Positions 23,101-33,300 of a stretch of 64,000 nucleotides of DNA are shown piece after piece (position 1 is the first letter of the stretch; each line of letters opens with the position of its first letter). The notes below the pieces were generated by a model, which was given only the letters and a program-made list of their open reading frames with translations, was not told the origin of the DNA and ran no database searches. The stretch comes from Beroe forskalii. Lineage: Eukaryota > Ctenophora > Nuda > Beroida > Beroidae. The DNA lies in the NCBI GenBank assembly GCA_011033025.1, contig WFMF01000285.1, forward strand, positions 62,001 through 126,000, written 5' to 3'. The translations under genes were made by a program, and so were the position numbers.

Positions 23101-26100
23101 ACATTTTCCGCCCAAGATGAACTCTCTACAACCTTCCTGGACTGAGATACAAAATTGGCCTAAATCAGGTCTTGTGTTGGCCCTAAAAATCAGTTTTTCG
23201 CCCGTTACTCCGTTCCTTAGCATTTTAGGGCATATTTTTGTGAACAATTGTATATAAACATGGCCATTGCGCACATTTTCCGCCCAAGATGAAGTCTCTA
23301 CGACCTTCCTGGACTGAGATACAAAATTCGCCTTATGCAGGTCTTGTGTTGGCCCAAAAATCAGTTTTTCGCCCGTTACTCCGTTCCTTAAAATTGGAAA
23401 AGGGCATATTTTTGGGAACGTTCCTTAGCATTTAAGGGCATACCTGCAACTCAAATCAACTGATTTTTACCGCACAAAAAATTCACACCAAAATTTATAA
23501 ATCCGAAACGATTAATCTGCATGCAGGCAACGGCGCGACTAAGCCCGGCTTAGCCTTTCTTTCTCCTGATATTTCCTTGGCAAGCGCTAATTTAATGGTG
23601 TGCGCCCGCACAAACATTATTCACGTGTGAATTTACTTTATTATTAAGATGGCCATTGCGCACATTTTCCGCCCAAGATGAAGTCTCTACGACCTTCCTG
23701 GACTGAGATACAAAATTCGCCTTATGCAGGTCTTGCGTTGGCCCAAAAAATCAGTTTTTCGCCCGTTACTCCGTTCCTTAGCATTTTAGGGCATATTTTT
23801 GTCAACAATTGTATATAAACATGGCCATTGCGCACATTTTCCGCCCAAGATGAAGTCTCTACGACCTTCCTGGACTGAGATATAAAATTCGCCTTATGCA
23901 GGTCTTGCGCCTGCCCAAAAAATCTGTTTTTCGCCTGTAACTCCGTTCCTGAGCATTTTAGGGCATATTTTTGTTGACAATTGTATATAAACATGCTCAT
24001 TGCGCACATTTTCCGCCCAAGATGAAGTCTCTACGACCTTCCTGAGCCGAGATACGATTTTTTTACATATCAGTCGGCTGCGCCTCAGCTAAAAATCGAT
24101 TTTTCGGCACTTTCCACACTCCGGAGAGGTGTGGAAAGTTGTTAGATCGATTTTTCATGCAAAAAACTATAGAATCCATGCAAAATCGCTTGGTGTAGAA
24201 TTTGTCCACTTTTTACCCCTTTTTGAGGCAGATTTGACTGTATTATACGAAGTTATCGCTCATAAAGTATCATGTTACTGGTGGATCATTTAATCAGAGT
24301 CACAGAAATCAGAAATTATAGCCTGAGCAGTGAGCAATATTTACTGAAATCTTGGATAGGAAGAGGTCCATGTTAGGGATTGCGGTTTCCACAAACTCGT
24401 TCATAAAACTCATGTACTCTTCCTTACCCCCGAACCTAGGGTTATTAGGGGTTATTAACAAGGGTTACTATCAGTGGTTATTACTTTATAAGACGCTCAT
24501 TCCAAACTTAATTAAATTACCATTATTAAATCTCTATTTGGACTTGAATAATGATTCAAATCATCAATATCTAGATCTCTAGAGACGTTCCTGCATCACT
24601 CCACGTAACTAACTTGGTGAAGTTGGCGAGGTTCTGAATGACTTTAGCCGTGATGATCAGACACCTACTGATCCTCTCATCTGGGTACTCGTCAGCCAGG
24701 TTAAAGAGACTGGGTGACATGATGGCGGGGCAGAAGAAACGCAGGAAGATGGATCCGCTCAGCAGTTTCTTACTCAGATCACTCCGTCCGGCGTCCTCAC
24801 ACCGCTCGCGGATACGGGAGAACAGGGCACGGAGATCTGAGGGGAAATAGGGGTGAGAACAGGGCAAGGAGATCTGAGGGGAAATAGGGTAGGTATTAGT
24901 GGATGGGAACGGGTTGGACTATTGGAGAGTTGGGTGATCTGGGGGAGGGGAAGCAAGGTTTGGAGTATGAGTTAGTAAGAGTTTGAAAGTGTGAATGCGA
25001 TAACAATAGAAACGTTATGACTGGTGATTGGTGAATGGTAAGTAGAGAGAAAGCGATATATGGGAAGAGAGGCCAGAGGGACAGGGATGGGAAGTGTGGT
25101 TTGGCCATAAAGAGAGCATTCACCTGGCGGGAACTTGGGGTAGGAGGAGAGGATGAGGGCCCAGGCTTTGTCCACCTTCATCCTCATGTTCTGCTGGTTG
25201 GTGGTGTAGTCCTCACCAGCCGCCATCCTCGTGGCGTCCACCTGTGATGAGAAACTCTTCAGAAAACTAGCAAATTCACGTTTACAAGACAACTTCTTTA
25301 GAAACCGAGCTTTCGCCAACATTGATCAAATCGGTTTTTTTAAATTCAGAGTTAAACATTTTATAAATCTGGGTACACAGTCATCCTCCTTTCATATCCA
25401 GATACGTCCCAGACACATCACCCATTTATAATTCCACTTCTCTCCCCCGTTCTCCTCACCTTGAACTCCTGAGCTCACCTCAAACTCCTGACCTCACCTA
25501 AAACTCCTGAGCTCACCTCGAACCCCTGAGCTCACCTCGATCTCCTGAGCTCACCTCGAACTCCTGAGCTCACCTCAAACTCCTGAACTCACCTCAAACT
25601 TCTGAGCTCACCTCGAACTCCTGAGCTCACCTCGAACTCCTGAGCACACCTCGAACTCCTAAGCTCACCTCGAACTCCTAAGCTCACCTCGAACTCCTGA
25701 GCTCACCTCGAATTCCTGAGCGTTATCGTAGATATCTCGGATAAAGTAACCCAGGGTGTTCTTCAGGTACTTAGACCCAATCAGCTTCATGTACAGATCA
25801 ACCGCTTTGGTTGCTATGGAGTTGCCGCGAAACAAGAGGGAAGGGTCATCAGTCTTCTCCACATCTGCAAGAGGAGATCATAGTATTAATGACGAAGAGG
25901 GGTGTTTTGAAATTGCTTAATTGTGATAACAAGATGAAAATGATTTGAAATGAACAAGTCGTTAATGTTTTAAAAAAGCAATTTTCTAAAGTTATTGCGA
26001 TGACGCGATCCTCTCCAAATCCTAACCAGCTCCAGAAACACCTAGACCTGTTTTTCTCACCAAGCTTTCCTCACCTAGCATCACGATATCCTCCAGGAAC

Positions 26101-29100
26101 TGTCTAGCCCTCTGGAAATCATGTAAAACGTGGAGGAGGAGATTAGCCAGGTCCTCTTTCTGTTTCACTGTGAGATGGGGCTCAAACACCTTACACAGGT
26201 CTATTGCTCTGGGGAGATAAGTGTGAGGTGAGGGATCGCAAGGCACATTAAGATGGATTGATATATCATGCAAAATGGATCGCTATTGCAGGCAAGATCA
26301 GGTTATGTAATCAAATATGGGTGATTGAACTCTACCTGGAGGCTAGATAGGTGAGGAGGCGCTCGTAGAAGTTTAGAGGTAAAATAGTCAGCATCTGAAG
26401 TTTGAATTTTAATCTGATTTGGGGTTCTTTGATGCTTCCAGATGGCTTGGTTCCGGGGTTCGAGAGGTTGTACCTATGGAGATAGTAGATAGAATCTCCA
26501 TTAATTTTTAGCAAAAATAAAACACACCGCATAAAATCAAGACAACAGATTTGCAGCACTGTTGAGGTTGGGAAACGTTACTGAGTTTCACGAACCAGTT
26601 CTCGTGTTCTTGGGAGAGTCCCAGGTCCTTAATATGGATGACAGTCTCTCCCACAATACACGCTTTCTTGTTCTTGTTGTCCCGCCGTATCACTACTCGG
26701 ATCTTGTTGAATTCTCTGAGGTCCCTGATCAGCAACGTTTGAGATACATTCGGCGATATGAGAGAATGATAGGGCTGAATGATTAGGTATATCGAGATAA
26801 GTAGATAAACTTCATCAATAAACACAATATCAATACCATTATTTAGCAATGAATTCCCTTGAAAAGCACCCACCAAAAGTGGAAGTTCTCGCCCCAAAAG
26901 AGCATTTCAGTGACAGGCTTGGTGACCGTACGACAGCAGAAAGTGTTGTCCAGGAACAATTCTACGAAGTACCTGGAGGAAGCACCTGTTAACTGGCTTT
27001 CGAATAGGGTTGAAGTTAGGATAGAAAAGGATTTTATGGATCCAGAATATATCTGGAGATTTATAACGTTTAACCATAACCAATCAGAAAAAAGGCGCTA
27101 AAGGGAGGCCACAATCTTGAAATAACGTTTGTGAAAACACAATATCTGATCTCATCGCAACCTACGCTCTTTCAAGTTCAAATAAGCTGCATAAATGTAT
27201 TGTATAATTGTGCCCTACATGCGGGCAAATGTCCAAGCACCTAGACCCCATACCACTTATAAGCTTCTACTATAAATTCCCGCGTGGTTAATCTAATTCA
27301 TTATGCCACGCTCAGTAAAACCTACGTTGTGGTTAATCATTGAAATATTGCTTCGCGCGTTCCGTCAAGTTTGCGCGCGAAAACCCAGTGATACAACATC
27401 AAACGTTTTGAGCCAGCCCGGACGAGAAATAGGCGTCTAGGTAGAATTTGCAAGGAACAAGTTGCTTAATTTCAAATGGCACAATCTTTTTGAGTGAGCA
27501 AAGTCTGACAAATTGGACTCAAAGATTCGAACGGTATGACGTATAACGTATTGGTATCAAAGATTTGAATTTAGAAGGGCTATGGCTTGTAGTGTGACGT
27601 TTTGGTGTGTGTAGAGTGAGTAGGGACGTTTTGGTGTCAAGGGACATGAAGTGTGACGTACTGGTGTCAAGGGCCTTGTGTAGTGTGACGTATTGGTGTC
27701 AAGGGACGTATAGTGTGACGTATTAGTGTCAAGGGCCTTGTGAAGTGTGAAGAATTGGTGTCAAGAGCCGTGTTGTGTGACTTATTGGTGTCAAGGGCCG
27801 TGTGTATCGCGACGTTTTGGTGTCAAGGGGCATGTAGCGTGACGTATTTGTGTCACGGGCCGTGTGTAGTAAGCGGTTACATGTCGAAGTGGTGACCGTA
27901 TACCGCAACTTACATGGTCGAGGCGACAGCCGAGACTGTGTAAGGTGGATAATGGACGAGGCGTGCCGAGTTCATTATCGAAGGTATACGGTCACAGCTG
28001 AGATCATGGAACCGGATTATACCCCGACCGGAAACAGCTTGGACCGACTATTCTATGACCAAACAACAGTATTTCTTCCTACTCGGGTCTGGCGACCCTC
28101 GTCCGGATTCAACACTAAAGTAGATTTTTGAGTGCTCCTTTATAAAATCAAATTTCATTTGAAGCTTTTTTGCACTGTAATTCAGTGGAGACCGTATAAT
28201 AAGCGGTTACATGTCGAAGTGGTGACCGTATACCGCAACTTACATGGTCGAGGCGACAGCCGAGACTGTGTAAGGTGGATAATGGGCGAGGCGTGCCGAG
28301 TTCATTATCGAAGGTATACGGTCACAGCTGAGATCATGGAACCGGATTATACCCCGACCGGAAACAGCTGGGACCGACTACTCTCTGACCAAACAACAGT
28401 ATTTCTTCCCACTCGGGTCTGACGACCCTCGTCCGGATTCAACGCTTAAGTAGATTTTTGAGTGCTCCTTTATAAAATCAAATTTCATTTTAAGCTTTTT
28501 TGTACTGTTATTCAGTGGAGACCGTATAACCAAACTTACACGGTCGCTAAAACAAGCTTGGAAGGGGTATAACCAAACTTATACGGTCGCCAAAACAAGC
28601 TTGGGAGGGGTATAATGTAACGTATTGGTGTCAAGGGGCATGTAGTGTGACGTTTTGGTGTCAAGGTACGTGTATTGTGACGTATTGGTGTCAAGGGCCG
28701 AGTGAAGTGTGACGTATTGGTGTGAAGGGCCGTGTGTAGCGTGACGTATTGGTGTCAAGGGCCGAGTGAAGTGTGACGTATTGGTGTCAAGGGCCGTATG
28801 TACGGTGACGCATTGGTGTCAAGGATTTGAAGGGTATGGTGTGTGGCGTGAAGGTTTTCAAGGTCAATGCTAGGGGAACCCTGGATGTTGTATATTTATT
28901 ACCGTTAAGTAGTAACTAGTAATTACCGTTTCTTCGGGAGGTGTTTAGCCTCAACAATCCAAACTGTGAGCGATTGATCGAGATGAACTTTCTCTTCTTT
29001 CAAAGGGTCCACAACATGCTGCAAACTGAAACATGGAAGTTATTATTACATACACACGAATAATATTATTCAATGCCAGAGAAGAGGAAATCATGATTTG

Positions 29101-29973
29101 AGTAATTTTACGGAGATTTGACGAAATTAACATCAAATCAATAATTATCGAATGTCTACTCTTGAGACCGGAAGTCAAAATCGTATCAGGGGGGAAGGCA
29201 ACGCTGTTTTAGTATATTTACTTTTAGACTTCTACTTTGTTAGCCCTAATTTATCCTCCCCTTAATTCAAAATTTAAAGATCCATAACGCCGGCTAGACG
29301 GTTGCTGAATGCTGTTCAAGACAAACTAAAATCATGAGACAATGATAGAATGTCATTTAAATTCGAAACTGCTTGGGACCTCGGCGACCTCGCCAGAAAT
29401 CGAATTGAGGACTTGTTAAATTTCCGATAATTTTAATCGGTAAAACGGAAATGGGCATTTATTGACGCAGTAGTTTGATATTATGCCAGTAATAAGAGTC
29501 TAGACATGAGATGAAAGAAATTGCGACACTTTTGTACTGTACTGCTGTGATTTGGCATTCAATGAATCAAAACACCGATAGTAACTAATTCATGCAAAGA
29601 TCCAAGTTGCTGCAGTACAGTATTTGAGGAAAGTTCAGGCTGTGGATCAGAATATTTAGGGTAGATAACTAAATAAAGTTTTGTCTTTCATGGTTTATTC
29701 ACTCAGCTTCACCTCTCGGTTTCTCTTCGTGCGATAAGAACGTAAGAACCGTTATCGCACTGTACCTTGATTCAAAACCTTTCATTACAGCAACTTCTAT
29801 AGTCTGAAAGTATACCTGTCTATCCATCTGTTGAGTTCCAAATCGCTCCTGCACGCTAAATAAACACTCCGCTTACTGGTTTCTACACAGAACGTGTGCT
29901 CTCGGCCAGACAGGGACTGATGTACGATGCGAACCGTGGGAGGACTGTCCGTACCCAGGTACACCGTCCATAC
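11101..29973 (-). CDS. SynGAP/DAB2IP/RASAL2-family RasGAP: PH, C2, RasGAP domains and tail
   Basis: Ras GTPase-activating protein that speeds GTP hydrolysis by Ras/Rap at membranes. Predicted exons: 29973-29877, 29855-29816, 29025-28927, 26973-26874, 26724-26560, 26473-26336, 26208-26075, 25864-25707, 25241-25124, 24836-24614, 24435-24345, 18588-18478, 17594-17399, 16875-16770, 12409-12300, 12117-11981, 11633-11415, 11151-11101 (stop TAG). Phases agree throughout except for one extra base in the C2 exon. Seen in order: PH end (VHQSLSGREHTF, CRSDLELNRWID), C2 (LTVWIVEAKHLPKK, FWGENFHF), arginine-finger motif LLFRGNSIATKA, motif FLRFFCPAIMSPSLF, then GKEEYMSFMNEF and NLSSLHLFLSE as in DAB2IP. 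Catalytic residues are present. The tail is Ser-rich (SRSL repeats, KRK stretch, RRRSLPAVP) and ends VLSVALKE. A coiled coil like that of DAB2IP was not found, so the tail is shorter or diverged. The 24345-18588 intron hosts a plus-strand gene. Confidence 0.93.
11380..11450. repeat. three copies of the RasGAP penultimate exon end and donor
   Basis: On the minus strand, CAGAATCCGACGCGAGTTTG, TCAGAATCCGATGTGAGTTTG and AAAATCCGATGTGAGTTTG follow each other. The first has lost the GT (GC instead). The second gives a GT donor in phase 0 at 11415, matching the last exon. The third lies past an in-frame TAA. The coding exon therefore seems to have grown into the repeat. Confidence 0.75.
11577..11830. 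repeat. duplicated acceptor and exon start of the RasGAP penultimate exon
   Basis: The exon start at 11633 (reading RAKSENLPP) and its acceptor are copied about 170 bases upstream on the minus strand (11748-11830). That copy still has an AG next to CGACGTGCGAAGTCAGAG but diverges and meets a stop. It looks like a decayed partial exon duplicate. Confidence 0.7.
12410..16769 (-). other. RasGAP intron without recognised genes
   Basis: A 4.4 kb intron. It contains GATAATGACGTCAT sites at 14250 and 15377, and duplicated AC-rich stretches near 13870-14080 with ACAAACAAACTCC and a shared CCCAGTGACACAG-like motif. A GGATCA(C/G)AGATGG-type repeat lies near 15590-15720. Short open frames here lack splice or motif support. 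A small missed exon cannot be excluded, but phases join without one. Confidence 0.55.
16876..17450. repeat. minisatellite of the RasGAP SRSL exon end and donor; fills an entire intron
   Basis: About 11 units; on the minus strand they read GACTCACGGTCTCTAG/GTAAGCTAATC, spaced about 35-80 bases. The one nearest the exon supplies the predicted donor (17399, CTCTAG/GTGAGA). Most others keep an intact TAG/GTAAG donor. The 523-base intron (16876-17398) is almost all repeat. The upstream exon ends by encoding SRSLDSRSLDSRSL. The downstream exon begins ATTCCAGGTCTCTGGG, another relative of the unit, also encoding SRSL. Confidence 0.85.
18578..18665. repeat. duplicated acceptor region of RasGAP exon 18588-18478
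   Basis: The segment TTTGCCTCAG plus the following exon start (GAACCTATGGACAG) is echoed just upstream on the minus strand as TTTGCCTCAGGATTCCAGGAACCTATAG. Both copies carry CAG acceptors after pyrimidine tracts. Only the one at 18588 keeps the frame with the previous exon. Confidence 0.7.
19363..19370 (+). promoter_or_regulatory. TATA box of the nested secreted-protein gene
   Basis: TATAAAAG within a GC-rich context (GGGGTATAAAAGGGG), 39 bases before the ATG at 19402. Transcription would then start about 19392-19397, leaving a very short 5' untranslated region. The position and the compact gene suggest a strong cell-type-specific promoter (inference). Confidence 0.65.
19402..20651 (+). CDS. 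small secreted six-cysteine protein, nested in a RasGAP intron
   Basis: Four predicted exons: 19402-19508, 19681-19833, 20181-20280, 20511-20651 (stop TAG). They sum to 501 bases, exactly 167 codons, with phases 2, 2 and 0 matching. Acceptors at 19681 and 20511 are strong (TTTTTTTCAG, CGTTTTCAG); donors are GTGAGT, GTGCGC and GTAAGA. The 166-residue product starts MGRLSVWCILLLSLSPFLHS, a clear signal peptide. The mature part has six cysteines (near residues 27, 41, 63, 88, 121, 130), no other membrane segment and mostly helical character. I do not recognise the family; a hormone, cytokine-like or other extracellular protein is possible. It lies on the opposite strand to its host gene, inside the 18588-24345 intron. 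An optional 15-base exon at 20044-20058 would also keep the phase. Confidence 0.8.
21335..24241. mobile_element. ~2.9 kb fold-back element with long inverted arms made of ~170 bp tandem units
   Basis: The left arm (21335 to about 22190) and right arm (about 23080-24241) are inverted copies. Outer ends share ACAGTC...AAAGTGGACAAATTCTAC and its complement. Each arm carries a subterminal hairpin (CTTTCCACAC...GTGTGGAAAG), then 4-5 tandem units with GGAAGGTCGTAGAGACTTCA and TTTATATACAATTGTTAAC. The right arm is interrupted at about 23430-23650 by unrelated sequence. The centre (22200-22980) holds a LINE-like leader segment and CCCTAA-rich DNA. No transposase frame is visible, so it is non-autonomous. 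It lies in the RasGAP intron next to the nested gene. Confidence 0.85.
22220..22680. repeat. dispersed-repeat fragment, possibly a retroelement 5' region
   Basis: GC-richer than its surroundings, with no open frame. The part around 22500-22620 (GATTCACTGGGAGGTCTGAC, then GATTGGG) resembles 60640-60760, where GATTCACTGGGAGGCCTGA occurs in a similar context. The two places therefore share a dispersed family. Retroelement origin is inference. Confidence 0.5.
24828..24892. repeat. duplicated acceptor of RasGAP exon 24836-24614
   Basis: On the minus strand TATTTCCCCTCAG/ATCTCC(G/T)TGCCCTGTTCTC occurs twice, 37 bases apart. Each copy is a full acceptor with about 20 bases of exon. Only the inner one (exon start 24836, reading DLRALFS across the junction) keeps the frame; the outer would shift it. 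Confidence 0.85.
25449..25720. repeat. 14 tandem 19 bp copies of a RasGAP exon end plus donor
   Basis: The exon ending at 25707 closes with TCAGGAATTCGAG followed by GTGAGC. Downstream on the minus strand this 19-base segment (13 exon + 6 intron bases, TTCGAG/GTGAGCTCAGGAG) recurs at exact 19-base spacing to about 25456. Almost every unit keeps AG/GTGAG. Only the copy next to the exon joins in phase to the next exon (VDATRM). Reading through the array meets a stop after a few units. Confidence 0.9.
27590..28830. repeat. minisatellite GTGACGTATTGGTGTCAAGGGCC, split by a duplicated ~330 bp insert
   Basis: Units of about 30-36 bases run from 27590 to 27868 and again from 28620 to 28830 in a RasGAP intron. 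Between them lie two direct copies of a ~329-base sequence (about 27870-28198 and 28199-28527), then two 46-base repeats with ACGGTCGC(T/C)AAAACAAGCTT. The insert contains a 13-base inverted repeat (GTGACCGTATACC/GGTATACGGTCAC) and probably is a small element that entered the array and duplicated. Confidence 0.8.
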
Positions 29974-30300
29974 CTGAAGAGGGGGTGAGGGGAGGGATAA
30001 GAGGGGGGAGTGAGGGGAGGGATAAGATGGGGGAGGGAGGGAGGGAGAAGAGGGAGGGAGTGAGGGGATTGGGGGGGAGAGGGATGAGGGGGAGTGAGGA
30101 GGGATAAGAGGGGAGTGAGGGGAGGGGATAACAGGGGGAGTCAGGGGAAGGTATAAGAGGGGGAGTGAGGGGAGGGGAGGGAAGGGATAAGAGGGGGAGT
30201 GAAGGGAGGGGATAAGAGGGGGGAGGGGATAAGAGGGGAGTGAGGGGATGGTTCAGAGGGAGTGAGGGAGGGATAAGAGGGGAGGATGGAGACAAAGTAA
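29974..30300. repeat. pyrimidine-rich minisatellite abutting a RasGAP acceptor
   Basis: The plus strand reads GAGGGGAGGGATAAGAGGGG-type units. On the minus strand this is a ~320-base CCCCTCACTCCCCTCTTATC array ending exactly at CCTCTTCAG before the exon at 29973. It acts as a greatly extended polypyrimidine tract, apparently an amplified acceptor-side sequence. Confidence 0.8.
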
Positions 30301-33300
30301 AGATGCGAAGGGTGAGGATGTGATGAGTCCATGAGAGTGGAGGGAGAGGATGAAGATGCCACATGGTCTCACTATCTCCTACCCAGTGAGTTAAACTCAC
30401 GTTTACGCCGCTTAGTAGTGTCCAATTAATCCGCTTATCTTACGAACAATAATTCTAAACTGGACTATGTTGGATATGTTCCTATACTTACTGTCTGCTA
30501 GACATGATAGCAGTAAGCGATTATAATATAACTCAAGTTAAGTAGTTAACATTGTATGAAATCCCTGCAGTAAGTTTAATATAATATTCAGTAATATGGT
30601 CTTGACGCAGCAGAGAAGGCGTAATAATATCCTAACATTATGCTTCGACCCAAATAACAGCTGCGATGGCTTCCCACTTTAACATGAAAATGAATGGCAT
30701 CTATTATTTAATACTGCAGTTAATGTGATGGGATTGATAGACTTCTAATACACGTATTCTACTCTACTGGAGGTAAGGCTATCATAATTGACATAATCGC
30801 TGTTTATAAAACCTAAAACAGCTACAGGTAAGCATGGTTCCCCACCGTAAGTGGTTGTAAGCTATTCTAGGGCCAGGGAGATCGAGCCATTCAGCCCCAG
30901 TACCATATACAATGTTTAAAGAAGTAGGAGCTGGCAATACGAGTAAGCTGCTGTTTCAGTGTGCTACCAGGTTACAAGAAGCTAGGAGTGCCTTACTGTT
31001 CCAGTGTGTACTGTGACACTAAGTCAGTAGTGCCACAGTGCCCTGATTGATGATTACCATAGTAATACCTGCATATTTACTTTCAGAATTGTGATTGTAA
31101 CGCTAAGCGTACTGGACTGGTACAGAGGGGTACACGTATAACATAGAAATTTGTAAATTCATTGAGAACGCTACAGGTTACTGTACGAAGCTCAGGTATA
31201 TCATAGAAGTTCAGTAAATCTATTTGAATACGCTACTAACTTACTAACTTCCTAAGTTCAAAAGTTCGTGATTCTGAGGAATTTAAGAATATTTAAGAAA
31301 TATAAGTTGTGATTACAGTCGAGAATTAGGTTCTATCACGGAAGATGACAGGAAGATGAACTCCCTAATGCTACAGTTACAATTTGAGACACTGTAGTCA
31401 GTAGTACTACGTAAGTAAGTAAGTTCATCTGAAGTTGGAAATATAGCAGTGAGCTTCATATATTGTTGTTAAGGATATTCGATACAATGTTTCGATAGAG
31501 CCTTTGTTCCGGAAACGATCTGATTCCGACTCCTGGAACTTTCCATGGTTTCGGTTGTTGAGTTTTGAAGGTACAGTCAAGGGTAGCGTCTTTGCTTCCA
31601 ACGTGCTTTAATTATAGTAAGTTGTGTAAGGAGGAAATGTTACGAAAGTTGGAACTGCTAAATTACAAGCCGTGTAGATCATAGTACTCAACAACATCTT
31701 GCGGAAGGGTGAGGCGCTGTCAGTTCGCCACCTTCAGCTCAGATAATGACGTCATACATGAACTGTAAATCGTAGTATTATAATATGAGTACAGTTTTAT
31801 ATATGAGTAAGGAGGTGAAGTGCAGATGTTGATGAAACGTACTTTACACTTTACAGAGAAGTATAATGTCATTTACACTTGGAGAAAAGTCTTGTTTCTT
31901 ACTCTTTCTGACTTTCTGGTGTGAGCAGATGAAGGATCATACTCCGTGAAGCATTGAAATAATGTCTGAACTTCCATGAAACTTATTATTGGTGGTGCAC
32001 TGGATGGCTGAGTACTGTGATTTAGTATTTTCTTATTTTAATAAGTTATCAGCAACTTTTTATCGACATTGTCACAAAATAATATTGTGATGAATTCATA
32101 AGCCATGCCATAAAACCGGAGTCTTAAGTCGCCGTTGAGTCTATTGTTATGAGCACGGTATAAACAACATGCGGTTGTGATGACGTCATTATCAGAGTTT
32201 AGGCAGGTAAATTACTGAGTTTTTAGTGCCGACTCTCATCAGGCAGGGTCTAAGTCTGTCGTTAGGGCGGGATTCCACCAGCTCCAGCATCTGTCACGCT
32301 GTGATTACAGGACAATGCTAACTCAGGAGGAGTAAGCCGGAGTTAGCCGGTCTGGGTTCTATTGAAGTGGTACTCTCTGTCTTGTGACGTCACTATCAGG
32401 GCATAGAGTAGGCAGTAGTGGTGAGGTGTTTAGGGCACACGTATCTCAGAGATGAAGTCATGCGAGGTGACAGCGCACATCTTCGTGTTGTAATCACTGA
32501 GAACTACTTAATTACTGGGCTGCAATTACTGGTAGGACACTTGGCGGTGTGTGAATCTACTGGAGTGTGAAATAATGGTTGACAAGTACAGAGGGTTTAA
32601 GGTTGTGAAACAGTGAAGTGAATCCCAGTGAATCTACTGGAGTGTGAAATAATGGTTGACATTGACAGAGGGATGTTTGGCTGTGAAACAGTGAAGTTAG
32701 AAAGTAAACAATATTTTCAGGAAAAACATCTCAGCTATCAAAATATCAAGTCACTTGTACTCTTGTAGAATGAATGACCCCCTTATTTCTAGATTTATTT
32801 GGTAGATAAGTAAATAGGTCGTATTAAAGTATTAAACTATTTTTAAAACCCATTTGACTTTTTTGACAATAAGGTCAAAAGGATTATGACCTTATTCTTT
32901 TCTTGGCCAGTAGCCTATAAAGCTACAACTTTAAATGACAATGAGTTTCTATAAATATCAGGAGCTATTTCATAACCCTTTATTTGATAACCCCAACATT
33001 TGGTCATCATGATGCTTTGCACTGCACTGTCTTGATGGACCTCCCATTTTCTAAAGGACCTAGTACGTCACAGCCCACACGGATCTGATTAATGAACGCT
33101 GGTGTTTCGCAACGTAAATATATCTCGAAGAAGAAGACAGAGCAATCTGTCATTTCAAGGGTTGAACTGCTTTTAAAGAGGGCTGGGCCGTACTCTGCTA
33201 GACAAGTTGATTATGGATGGCAAGAAAAATATTTTAGAAATTTCAAAATAATATTTTCACGCAAGAAAATAATCCCTTGTCTAGCGTGAAAAATTTTGAT

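Noticed and set aside
21598..24009. Open frames in the fold-back element, e.g. around 21598-21912 and 23722-24009
   Set aside because: They run across the ~170 bp repeat units, mirror each other on the two arms, and show no transposase motif.
25449..25720. CRISPR-like regular repeat array
   Set aside because: Units abut with no unique spacers, the DNA is eukaryotic, and the unit is the adjacent exon end plus donor site.
27850..28422. Two similar ~95-codon plus-strand open frames (HVEVVTVYRNLHGRGD)
   Set aside because: They are frames through the duplicated ~330 bp insert. They carry no recognisable domain and the sequence is bounded by minisatellite, so repeat origin is simpler.
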